From NCBI GenBank assembly GCA_959021945.1, contig CAUEYG010000100.1, positions 1-6,359 of the forward strand: a DNA stretch of 6,359 nucleotides, in the 5' to 3' direction. The notes under the pieces were generated by a model. The model did not search any database. It worked only from the letters and a program-made list of their open reading frames with translations, and was not told the origin of the DNA. Positions 1 to 5,558 of the stretch are shown piece after piece. Numbering within the stretch: the first letter of the stretch is position 1; every line of letters begins with the position of its first letter. The position numbers and the translations under genes are program-made. This DNA comes from an uncultured Eubacteriales bacterium (GTDB lineage Bacteria > Bacillota > Clostridia > Peptostreptococcales > Anaerovoracaceae).

Positions 1-302
1 CTGACGTATGGGCGTCCATGGGTGAAGAGGCTGAAATCCCGGAAAGAGTAAAGCTTTTAACTCCATTTAGAATTGATATGAATATGGTAAAAGAGACAGG
101 AAATCCTGATGTGATCTTCCTTCACTGCTTGCCTTCTTTCCATGACTTTGAAACCACCATGGCAAAGACACAAAAAGATGCAGGATATGATATCCGTGAA
201 GTGACCGATGAAGTATTCCGCAGCAAACATTCAAAAGTATTTGACGAAGCAGAAAATAGAATGCACACAATTAAATCTGTTATTGTCGCAACAATTGGAT
301 AG
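1..302 (+). CDS. arcB: Ornithine carbamoyltransferase, catabolic type (3' part only)
   Basis: Partial gene: the reading frame is open from base 3 and ends at TAG 300-302, leaving 99 C-terminal residues of a family usually about 330 long. In the ADI pathway the enzyme phosphorolyses citrulline to ornithine and carbamoyl phosphate in the cytoplasm. Visible signatures are DVWASMGEE at 3-29, containing the SMG loop that binds the ornithine side; the active-site HCLP at 123-134, within FLHCLPSFHD; and the conserved ENRMHT near the C-terminus, whose Arg (258-260) contacts substrate in this family. The SMG loop argues against putrescine carbamoyltransferase. The catabolic assignment, rather than biosynthetic argF, rests mainly on the neighbours: arcA begins 34 nt downstream and arcC follows. 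An ATG at 18 is internal and not a start. The true start and promoter lie outside the window. Confidence 0.93.
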   Translation, partial: DVWASMGEEAEIPERVKLLTPFRIDMNMVKETGNPDVIFLHCLPSFHDFETTMAKTQKDAGYDIREVTDEVFRSKHSKVFDEAENRMHTIKSVIVATIG

Positions 303-336
303 ACTAGTAAGAGGAAAATGAGAGGAGGGTATTTAT

Positions 337-1557
337 ATGAAACCCGGAATTAACAATTACTCTGAAATTGGCAAACTAAACAAAGTCCTGCTTCACAGAC
401 TGGGCGGCGAAATTGAAGGCTTAGTACCGGATAACTTTGAAAGGTTGCTGTTTGACGATATTCCTTATTTGAAAATCGCACAAAAGGAGCACGACCGCTT
501 TGCACAGCTGCTGCGTGAAAACGGCGTAGAGGTTATCTACTATGTGGACGAGACGGCCAAGGCGCTGAAAAACGATGAGATCAGAAAAAATTTTGTAAAT
601 GATTTTGTGGAAGACAGCGGACTCTATTCAGAAGAGGCAAAGGAAGCGGTAAAAGATTATTTGCTGAGCATGGACTCAAAGAAATTAGTTGAAACTGCAA
701 TTGCAGGAATCAAAAAAAGTGCAGTGGAAGTAAAGAACAAAGGATCTTTGGCAAGCTATATTGCTTCCGGATATCCTTACTATACGGACCCAATGCCAAA
801 CCTGTACTTTACCAGAGACCCGGGAGCATGTGTGGGGAACGGACTTAATGTTCACCATATGAGCACCGTAGCCAGAAGACGGGAAGCGCTGCTCCTGCGT
901 TATATGTATCAATACAACGAAGACTTTGCTCCAAAGGGGACCCATCTTTGGTACGATTATAATCAGGAATATGCCATTGAAGGCGGAGACGTACTGGTAT
1001 TATCCAAAGATATCGTAGCCATTGGACTGAGCCAGAGAACAACTGCAGGCGGTATTGAACGGTTTGCAGAAAATATTTTGAAGGAATCATCCTTTAAGAA
1101 GATTCTTGTATTTGATATTCCAAAGACCAGAGCCTTTATGCACCTGGACACAGTATTTACTATGGTAGACTATGATAAATTTACCATTCATCCTGAAATT
1201 GAAGGACCGCTCCAAATGTATGAGATTACTCTTTCAAAGGATGGAAAAGCTCATTTTGAAAGCATGCAGGGAGAATTAGAAACGATTTTAAGTTCTGAAT
1301 TAAAGCTTCCGTCCGTAGAGCTGATCCGCTGCGGAGGTGATGATGCAATGGCAGCCCAGAGAGAACAATGGAACGATGGTTCCAATACATTAGCCATTGC
1401 GCCGGCTACTGTTATCACTTATGAGAGAAACTATGTGACAAACGATCTTTTGGAAAAGAAAGGAATCAAGGTTATTACAATGCCTAGCTCCGAGCTTTCC
1501 AGAGGAAGAGGCGGCCCTAGATGTATGAGCTGCCCGGTAAACAGAGACGATTTATAA
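337..1557 (+). CDS. arcA: Arginine deiminase
   Basis: A full-length 406-residue arginine deiminase, the usual family size, which hydrolyses L-arginine to citrulline and ammonia as the first step of the ADI pathway. The guanidino-modifying catalytic set is complete by comparison with the known family pattern: Asp161 in FTRDP (158-162), Glu215 in EGGD, Arg234 in SQRT, His269 and Asp271 in HLD, Arg391 in GRGG, and nucleophile Cys396 in RCMSCP. The N-terminus has the typical SEIGKLNKVLLHRLGGE. AGGAGG at 323-328, 8 nt before the ATG, supports this start. The gene ends with tandem stops TAA TAG (1555-1560). It lies 34 nt after arcB and 28 nt before arcC, so the three are almost certainly co-transcribed. 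No separate promoter is visible in the short gaps, so any control by arginine or oxygen would act upstream of the window. Confidence 0.98.
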   Translation: MKPGINNYSEIGKLNKVLLHRLGGEIEGLVPDNFERLLFDDIPYLKIAQKEHDRFAQLLRENGVEVIYYVDETAKALKNDEIRKNFVNDFVEDSGLYSEEAKEAVKDYLLSMDSKKLVETAIAGIKKSAVEVKNKGSLASYIASGYPYYTDPMPNLYFTRDPGACVGNGLNVHHMSTVARRREALLLRYMYQYNEDFAPKGTHLWYDYNQEYAIEGGDVLVLSKDIVAIGLSQRTTAGGIERFAENILKESSFKKILVFDIPKTRAFMHLDTVFTMVDYDKFTIHPEIEGPLQMYEITLSKDGKAHFESMQGELETILSSELKLPSVELIRCGGDDAMAAQREQWNDGSNTLAIAPATVITYERNYVTNDLLEKKGIKVITMPSSELSRGRGGPRCMSCPVNRDDL

Positions 1558-1585
1558 TAGTTTTAATGATTTTAGGAGAGAGAAT

Positions 1586-2530
1586 ATGAAGGAGAAAATC
1601 GTAATTGCCCTGGGCGGAAACGCTCTGCAGTCAGGCAAGGGAGAAGCAACGGCGGAAGCGCAGCTTGCAGTTGTACGCAAAACTTGTGAACATATTGCCC
1701 AAATCAGCGAGCAAGGTTATGAAATCGCTGTCGTTCACGGCAATGGACCCCAGGTGGGAAGAATCGTAATGGCTTCCGAAGCGGCAAAAGATGTAACTCC
1801 GGCAATGCCTTTTGACGTATGCGGAGCAATGTCACAGGGATATATCGGATATCATATTCAGCAGTGTCTCAAATATGCTCTGAATAAAACCAATAGAAAC
1901 ATCCCTGTAGTTACAGTAGCAACCCAGATGATCGTTGAAGAAAACGATCCTGCTTTTAAAAATCCGACAAAGCCTATTGGACCATTTTATTCTGAGTCAG
2001 AAGCTAAGGCTTTGGAAGATGAAAAAGGCTATACTATGAAAGAAGACGCAGGCAGAGGTTACAGGAGAGTTGTAGCTTCCCCGCTTCCAAGAAAAATTGT
2101 TGAAATTGATGCAGTAAAACAGTTGTGGGATCACGCCATTGTAATTACCTGCGGCGGCGGTGGCATTCCGGTTGTTGAGAGACCGGACGGTACCTTGGAG
2201 GGCACTGCTGCTGTTATTGACAAGGACTTTGCTGCCGAACTTTTGGCAGAGCAGGTCAATGCAGATGTCCTTATGATTCTCACTGAGGTTGAAAAGGTGG
2301 CAATCAACTTTAACAAGCCGAACCAGCAGGATTTGGAGAATATTTCATTGTCTGAAGCGGCCAAATACATGGAAGAAGGCCATTTTGCAGCAGGAAGTAT
2401 GCTCCCTAAGGTAGAAGCCGCGATGAAGTTTGTCAGAGCCTTTCCTCAGAAAAAGGCCATCATTACTTCCCTGGACAAAGCTGTAGAAGCTTTAGATGGA
2501 AAAACAGGAACAGTGCTGACCTTTAACTAA
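1586..2530 (+). CDS. arcC: Carbamate kinase
   Basis: A complete 314-residue carbamate kinase of the amino acid kinase fold. In the catabolic direction it transfers phosphate from carbamoyl phosphate to ADP, giving ATP plus carbamate, which decays to ammonia and CO2; this is the energy-yielding step of the ADI pathway. Motifs in order: ALGGNAL (8-14) and HGNGPQVG (51-58) in the N-terminal phosphate-binding region; AMSQGYIGYH (81-90); NPTKPIGPFY (126-135) in the protruding subdomain; ASPLPRKIVE (164-173); CGGGGIPV (189-196); AAVIDKDFAAELLA (208-221) and ILTEVEKV (231-238) at the nucleotide side; and GHFAAGSMLPKVEA (265-278). The start is supported by AGGAGAG at 1574-1580. It is the last gene of the operon, followed by an intrinsic terminator 43 nt after the stop. 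No key motif is missing. Confidence 0.98.
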   Translation: MKEKIVIALGGNALQSGKGEATAEAQLAVVRKTCEHIAQISEQGYEIAVVHGNGPQVGRIVMASEAAKDVTPAMPFDVCGAMSQGYIGYHIQQCLKYALNKTNRNIPVVTVATQMIVEENDPAFKNPTKPIGPFYSESEAKALEDEKGYTMKEDAGRGYRRVVASPLPRKIVEIDAVKQLWDHAIVITCGGGGIPVVERPDGTLEGTAAVIDKDFAAELLAEQVNADVLMILTEVEKVAINFNKPNQQDLENISLSEAAKYMEEGHFAAGSMLPKVEAAMKFVRAFPQKKAIITSLDKAVEALDGKTGTVLTFN

Positions 2531-2573
2531 GCATTGCCCTATGACCGGCACAGGAATGTGCAGAATACAAGGC

Positions 2574-2625
2574 AAAAAAAGCCTCTAAATTGTTTTCAGG
2601 CAGTTGAGGGGCTTTTTCCTTATTT
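2574..2625 (+). terminator. Rho-independent terminator of the arc operon
   Basis: Left arm 2576-2586 pairs with right arm 2607-2617 over 11 bp: five A-T pairs, then a GC-rich core (GCCTC with GGGGC, including one T-G wobble) and a T-A pair. The loop is about 20 nt. The right arm runs into a T-rich tail (TTTTTCCTTATTTT). It is placed directly after arcC and before the next predicted promoter. Not folded computationally. Confidence 0.88.
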
Positions 2626-2703
2626 TAATACTGATGTTCAGCAGGCAGACATGATTTCTGCAGCAAAAACAGTGCTGCTGCTTGAAAGAAAGCCCTGGAA
2701 GTC

Positions 2704-2724
2704 ATAAATTTTGCTTGAATTTAT
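2704..2724. repeat. Perfect 7-bp inverted repeat overlapping a predicted -35 box
   Basis: ATAAATT (2704-2710) and AATTTAT (2718-2724) are exact reverse complements separated by 7 nt. The right half covers most of the predicted -35 hexamer of the CYTH gene promoter, so it could be an operator. The sequence is AT-rich, so a chance match is quite possible; I recognise no named regulator site. Confidence 0.4.
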
Positions 2725-2743
2725 AGCAGTAAAATGATATTAT
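2715..2743 (+). promoter_or_regulatory. Predicted sigma-A promoter for the CYTH gene
   Basis: The -35 TTGAAT (2715-2720) and -10 TATTAT (2738-2743) are separated by exactly 17 nt. A TG dinucleotide one base upstream of the -10 (2735-2736) makes it an extended -10 promoter. Transcription should begin near 2750, giving a leader of about 50 nt to the ATG at 2803. It follows the arc terminator, which fits an independent transcription unit. Confidence 0.66.
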
Positions 2744-2789
2744 GCTATCCGTACCTGCTTTTGAGCGGTCATATAGTTTTTACAATGGA

Positions 2790-2796
2790 AAAGGGA
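2790..2796 (+). promoter_or_regulatory. Weak ribosome-binding site deciding the CYTH start
   Basis: The purine stretch containing AAGGGA lies about 6-7 nt before the ATG at 2803. It is weaker than the AGGAGG-type sites of the neighbouring genes, which suggests modest translation. No comparable site precedes the in-frame ATGs at 2734 or 2785. Confidence 0.55.
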
Positions 2797-2802
2797 ATCT
2801 TT

Positions 2803-3417
2803 ATGGAAATCGAATTAAAATATGCCATTAACAGCAAAGAAATCGCAGAGCGCATATGGGAAGACGGCGATTTAAAGAAGATGGAAGAACCGGAGACCAG
2901 AGAAACCGTATTTATGAAAGCCACTTATTTTGACACAGAGGATTATGACCTGTGCAAAAACGATATGGCTTATCGGGTTCGCTCTGAAGATGATAAATTG
3001 GTAGCTACCCTCAAATGGGGAGGAAAAAATGAAGGAGCCCTTCATACCAGAGAGGAAATTAATATTCCTGTCATTGACACTCACCCAAATCCAGTAACTT
3101 TTGAAGAAAGCGATATTGGAAGGGAATTAATACAGATTATCAGTGGAAAGCCGCTGCATCCCATTATGGATGTAAAGATCGAAAGACGCAGATTCCGTAT
3201 TGATACGCAAGACAGTCTGTTGGAAATATCCCTTGACAGGGGACAGATCGTAACAGAAAAGGGCAGCAGCCCTATTTGCGAGGTGGAAATTGAGCTGTTT
3301 TCGGGAGAGCAGGAAGGATTGCTGAGGGTAGGGCAGCAACTGGTAGATAAATATCAAGTGGTGTCAGAAAAGAGAAGCAAATTTTATCGAGGATTGGTAC
3401 TTTTAGAACAGAGATAG
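2803..3417 (+). CDS. CYTH-domain protein, probable inorganic triphosphatase
   Basis: A 204-residue stand-alone CYTH (CyaB/thiamine triphosphatase-like) protein, related to the N-terminal domain of YgiF-type triphosphatases. Such proteins bind a triphosphate inside an eight-stranded tunnel with divalent metals, and many cleave inorganic triphosphate or thiamine triphosphate. Seen here are the family's ExExK signature right at the N-terminus (MEIELK); YFDT (42-45); basic residues in AYRVR (56-60) and ATLKW (67-72); REE (83-85); the RRR run (128-130); EISLDRG (141-147); acidic CEVEIEL (159-165); and a C-terminal KRSKFYRG. There is no C-terminal CHAD domain. I chose ATG 2803 because ExExK belongs at the N-terminus and because an in-frame ATG at 2734 lies inside the predicted promoter. 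The exact substrate cannot be told from sequence. The gene has its own promoter and terminator. Confidence 0.88.
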   Translation: MEIELKYAINSKEIAERIWEDGDLKKMEEPETRETVFMKATYFDTEDYDLCKNDMAYRVRSEDDKLVATLKWGGKNEGALHTREEINIPVIDTHPNPVTFEESDIGRELIQIISGKPLHPIMDVKIERRRFRIDTQDSLLEISLDRGQIVTEKGSSPICEVEIELFSGEQEGLLRVGQQLVDKYQVVSEKRSKFYRGLVLLEQR

Positions 3418-3440
3418 TGCGATTTTTGCAGTCAGAGAGT

Positions 3441-3497
3441 AAAAAAGGAACGGTTTAAGCACAAATTTAGGCGTTGAACGGCTCCTTTTTTGATTTT
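3441..3497 (+). terminator. Rho-independent terminator of the CYTH gene
   Basis: A long hairpin 24 nt after the CYTH stop. A3441-A3449 pairs with T3483-T3491 (six A-T, two G-C, one A-T). After an A/C mismatch, a C-G pair and a G/G mismatch, 3453-3458 pairs with 3474-3479. The loop is about 15 nt, and the right arm ends in TTTTTTGATTTT. The symmetric A and T tracts would also let it work weakly in reverse, but no minus-strand gene is present to need it. Confidence 0.85.
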
Positions 3498-3518
3498 CCT
3501 TTACTTTTTTAAAGGAAA
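3495..3518. repeat. Perfect 9-bp inverted repeat overlapping the tig promoter
   Basis: TTTCCTTTA (3495-3503) and TAAAGGAAA (3510-3518) are exact reverse complements separated by 6 nt (CTTTTT). The element covers half of the predicted -35 box and most of the promoter spacer, a typical place for a repressor operator. It does not match the CIRCE (HrcA) or CtsR heptad consensus. It also abuts the T-tail of the preceding terminator. Confidence 0.55.
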
Positions 3519-3528
3519 GCGGTATAAT
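3500..3528 (+). promoter_or_regulatory. Predicted sigma-A promoter for tig
   Basis: A perfect -10 TATAAT (3523-3528) and a partial -35 TTTACT (3500-3505; TT, A and C match TTGACA) are separated by 17 nt. Transcription is expected to start near 3535, giving a leader of about 36 nt before the tig ATG. It directly follows the CYTH terminator and may drive tig and, by read-through, clpP-clpX. Confidence 0.75.
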
Positions 3529-3554
3529 AATATGCACTATGTGTTGATTATTTT

Positions 3555-3560
3555 AGGAGG
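3555..3560 (+). promoter_or_regulatory. Strong ribosome-binding site fixing the tig start
   Basis: A perfect AGGAGG lies 10 nt before ATG 3571. It rules out upstream in-frame starts, such as the TTG at 3490, which lies in the preceding terminator and upstream of the tig promoter. Confidence 0.9.
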
Positions 3561-3570
3561 ATATAAATTA

Positions 3571-4854
3571 ATGAAGGCAACATTTATCTCAAAAGAGCAA
3601 AACGATGTTAAATTTTCAATTGAGTTTACGCCGGAAGAGTTTGAACAGGCGCAGATCAAAGCTTATCAGGCTTCAAAAGGCAGGTATACGATTAATGGTT
3701 TCAGAAAAGGAAAAGCTCCCCGCAGCATTATTGAAAAACATTACGGAGAAGGAATCTTCTTTGAAGATGCTGTAAATGAGCTGTTTGCAGATGCGTACCC
3801 AAAAGCGATTGATGAATTAAAGTTAGAGGTAATCGACCGTCCCAATGCTGAATTCGGGGATTTGAAAAAAGGCGAGGGGTTTACTGTTACCCTGACAGTA
3901 CCTGTTTATCCGGAAGTAGAAGTAAAGGACTACAAGGGCGTTGAAATTGAAAAGATCAGCGATGAAGTGACAGCAGAAGATCTGGAAAAGGAAATGGAAA
4001 ACCTTCAGAAGAGAAATTCCAGAATGGTGTTAGTTGAAAGACCGGCCCAGGATGGGGATACTCTGATGATAGACTATGAAGGATGGTCTGACGGCGTTCA
4101 GTTTGAAGGCGGAACAGCAGAGCGTCAGCCGCTGAAATTAGGGTCGGGAACCTTTATCCCAGGTTTTGAAGAGCAGCTGATCGGCGTAGAGCCGGGCGGT
4201 GAAAAGGAAGTAAAAGTAACCTTCCCTGAGGAATACCATTCCCAGGATCTGGCTGGAAAAGAAGCAACTTTTAAATGTAAAGTCCATGAAATCAAAGAAG
4301 AAGAACTGCCGGAGTTAAATGATGATTTTGCCAAAGACGTCAGCGAATACGATACTTTGGAAGAGTTAAAGAAAGAGACAGAAGAAAATCTGAAGAAAGC
4401 GGCGACAGCCAAAGCGGAAAGCCAGATGAAAAATTCTGTTTTAGAGAAAGTTTATAACGCAAATGACATTGACGTGCCGGCTGTTAAGGTGGAAGATGAA
4501 ATTTCCAATATGATGAACGAATTTGACCAACAGCTGAGAGGACAGGGAATGAGCCTGGAACAGTACTTCCAATACCTTGGAAAAGAGCCTCAGGAGTTTA
4601 GAGAAGAGTTAAGAGAAGAAGCGCACAAAAAGGTGAAGACCAGAATGATTGTAAGCGCAGTGGCTGATGCAGAGGATATTCAGGCGTCTGAAGAAGATCT
4701 GGATAAAGAGATCGAACTGATGGCGATCCAGTACAAGCTGGACGCTGATAAGATCAGAGAAATGCTGGGCGTACAGAATCTGGGATACATTGAAAAGGAT
4801 ATCCGCATCAGAAAAGCGGTAGACTTTATGTTTGATCAGGCTGTGATTAAATAA
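3571..4854 (+). CDS. tig: Trigger factor, ribosome-associated chaperone and peptidyl-prolyl isomerase
   Basis: A complete 427-residue trigger factor, of normal family length. It binds near the ribosomal exit tunnel, shields nascent chains and has proline isomerase activity. Domains in order: the N-terminal ribosome-binding domain (about 1-115) with the signature loop GFRKGKAP (43-50), whose Phe-Arg-Lys docks on ribosomal protein L23; a FKBP-type PPIase domain (about 150-243) with GSGTFIPGFEEQLIG (191-205) and VTFPEEYHSQDLAGKEATFK (216-235); then a highly charged helical C-terminal domain (about 245-427) that forms the substrate-holding arms. The start is set by AGGAGG and by the family's short N-terminal strand (MKATFISKE). 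It has its own predicted promoter and precedes clpP by 109 nt, the arrangement common in Clostridia. No defect is visible. Confidence 0.97.
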   Translation: MKATFISKEQNDVKFSIEFTPEEFEQAQIKAYQASKGRYTINGFRKGKAPRSIIEKHYGEGIFFEDAVNELFADAYPKAIDELKLEVIDRPNAEFGDLKKGEGFTVTLTVPVYPEVEVKDYKGVEIEKISDEVTAEDLEKEMENLQKRNSRMVLVERPAQDGDTLMIDYEGWSDGVQFEGGTAERQPLKLGSGTFIPGFEEQLIGVEPGGEKEVKVTFPEEYHSQDLAGKEATFKCKVHEIKEEELPELNDDFAKDVSEYDTLEELKKETEENLKKAATAKAESQMKNSVLEKVYNANDIDVPAVKVEDEISNMMNEFDQQLRGQGMSLEQYFQYLGKEPQEFREELREEAHKKVKTRMIVSAVADAEDIQASEEDLDKEIELMAIQYKLDADKIREMLGVQNLGYIEKDIRIRKAVDFMFDQAVIK

Positions 4855-4889
4855 TTTATGTTTGAAGTGCAGCAAAAACGTGAATAATG

Positions 4890-4934
4890 ATAATGAGATG
4901 GAAAGTCTGCAGCCAGACTTTTCATTCTCGTTAT
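4890..4934 (+). promoter_or_regulatory. Long hairpin in the tig-clpP intergenic gap
   Basis: Bases 4890-4909 pair with 4914-4934 over 20 bp, with only two G-T wobbles and one bulged T (4925), around a 4-nt CAGC loop. The inner core is GTCTG/CAGAC. The right arm contains CTTTTCATTCT, so the inner stem could act as a weak intrinsic terminator or attenuator. The full stem has no T-tract after it; it is followed by a purine-rich run leading into the clpP ribosome-binding site. It may instead be an RNA processing or stabilising element that sets clpP level relative to tig. Not folded computationally; the base pairing was read by eye. Confidence 0.75.
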
Positions 4935-4963
4935 GATAAAGAAGAAAGAGAGGATTTTACGCA

Positions 4964-5545
4964 ATGGCATTAGTTCCTTATGTAATTGAACAGACGAGCA
5001 GAGGAGAAAGGTCCTATGATATTTATTCCAGACTGTTAAAGGATCGGATTATTTTCATAGGAGAACAGATTGATGAACATCTGGCAAGCTTAGTTGTAGC
5101 GCAGCTTCTATTCCTCGAAGCGGAAGATCCGGACAAAGACATATGCATCTATATTAACAGTCCCGGGGGATCTGTTACAGCAGGTATGGCCATCTACGAT
5201 ACTATGCAGTATATTAAACCGGATGTTTCAACAATCTGCATTGGCTTGGCCGCAAGTATGGGTGCGTTCCTGCTGTCTGCAGGTCAGAAGGGAAAGCGGT
5301 ATGCACTTCCAAACGCTGAGATTATGATTCATCAGCCTCTGGGCGGAGTAAATGGCCAGGCTGAGGACATTAAAATCCATGCAGAGTGGATTTTAAAGAC
5401 AAGGGAAAAGCTGAACAAAATTCTCAGTGAAAACACAGGTCAGCCACTTGACCGCATTGAGAAGGATACGGACAGAGACAACTTTATGAGCGCGGAAGAA
5501 GCGGCGGCTTACGGCCTGGTTGATAAAGTTGTAGCATCCAGATAA
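4964..5545 (+). CDS. clpP: ATP-dependent Clp protease proteolytic subunit
   Basis: A complete 193-residue ClpP, the serine protease subunit that stacks as two heptameric rings and degrades proteins fed in by ClpX or other Clp ATPases. The catalytic triad is intact: Ser98 in GLAASMGA (94-101), His123 in MIHQPLGG (121-128) and Asp172 in DTDRDNFMS (168-176). Also visible are INSPGGSVTAG (64-74), forming the oxyanion region, and the canonical N-terminus VPYVIEQTSRGERSYDIYSR, which makes the axial loops and hydrophobic docking surface. AGAGAGG at 4947-4953, 10 nt upstream, supports the start; the long hairpin at 4890-4934 lies just before it. A short or absent propeptide is expected from the N-terminus. 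clpX follows 13 nt after the stop, so the two are translated from one message. I see no CtsR operator upstream. Confidence 0.98.
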   Translation: MALVPYVIEQTSRGERSYDIYSRLLKDRIIFIGEQIDEHLASLVVAQLLFLEAEDPDKDICIYINSPGGSVTAGMAIYDTMQYIKPDVSTICIGLAASMGAFLLSAGQKGKRYALPNAEIMIHQPLGGVNGQAEDIKIHAEWILKTREKLNKILSENTGQPLDRIEKDTDRDNFMSAEEAAAYGLVDKVVASR

Positions 5546-5558
5546 CAGGGGGTTATTC

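Noticed and set aside
685..1151. Overlapping minus-strand open frames opposite arcA
   Set aside because: They lie entirely opposite a well-conserved enzyme, lack ribosome-binding sites and resemble no family I know. The same applies to minus-strand frames opposite arcC, the CYTH gene and tig.
2660..2678. GCAGCA-N7-TGCTGC inverted repeat upstream of the CYTH promoter
   Set aside because: Only 6 bp in a locally repetitive CAG/CTG-rich stretch, without a T-tail and away from the promoter boxes. Probably chance.
3490..3570. N-terminal extension of trigger factor from a TTG at 3490
   Set aside because: It begins in the preceding terminator T-tract and reads through the predicted tig promoter and the AGGAGG site. 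Family members begin at the equivalent of ATG 3571.
2531..3570. CtsR or CIRCE (HrcA) heat-shock operators near tig and clpP
   Set aside because: Looked for tandem GGTCAAA heptads and TTAGCACTC/GAGTGCTAA arms in all gaps up to clpX; none is present. Isolated GGTCA-like bases near 2766 lack a second half.
4858..4887. A 9-codon leader ORF (ATG at 4858, TAA at 4885) upstream of clpP
   Set aside because: No ribosome-binding site precedes it, it begins 4 nt after the tig stop, and its composition suggests nothing special. A chance short ORF is likelier.
4862..4890. A possible clpP promoter with TTGAAG (4862-4867) and TAATGA (4885-4890)
   Set aside because: The spacing is 17 nt but the -10 match is poor, and the better GATAAT at 4889 is too far away. 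Not strong enough to list as a feature.
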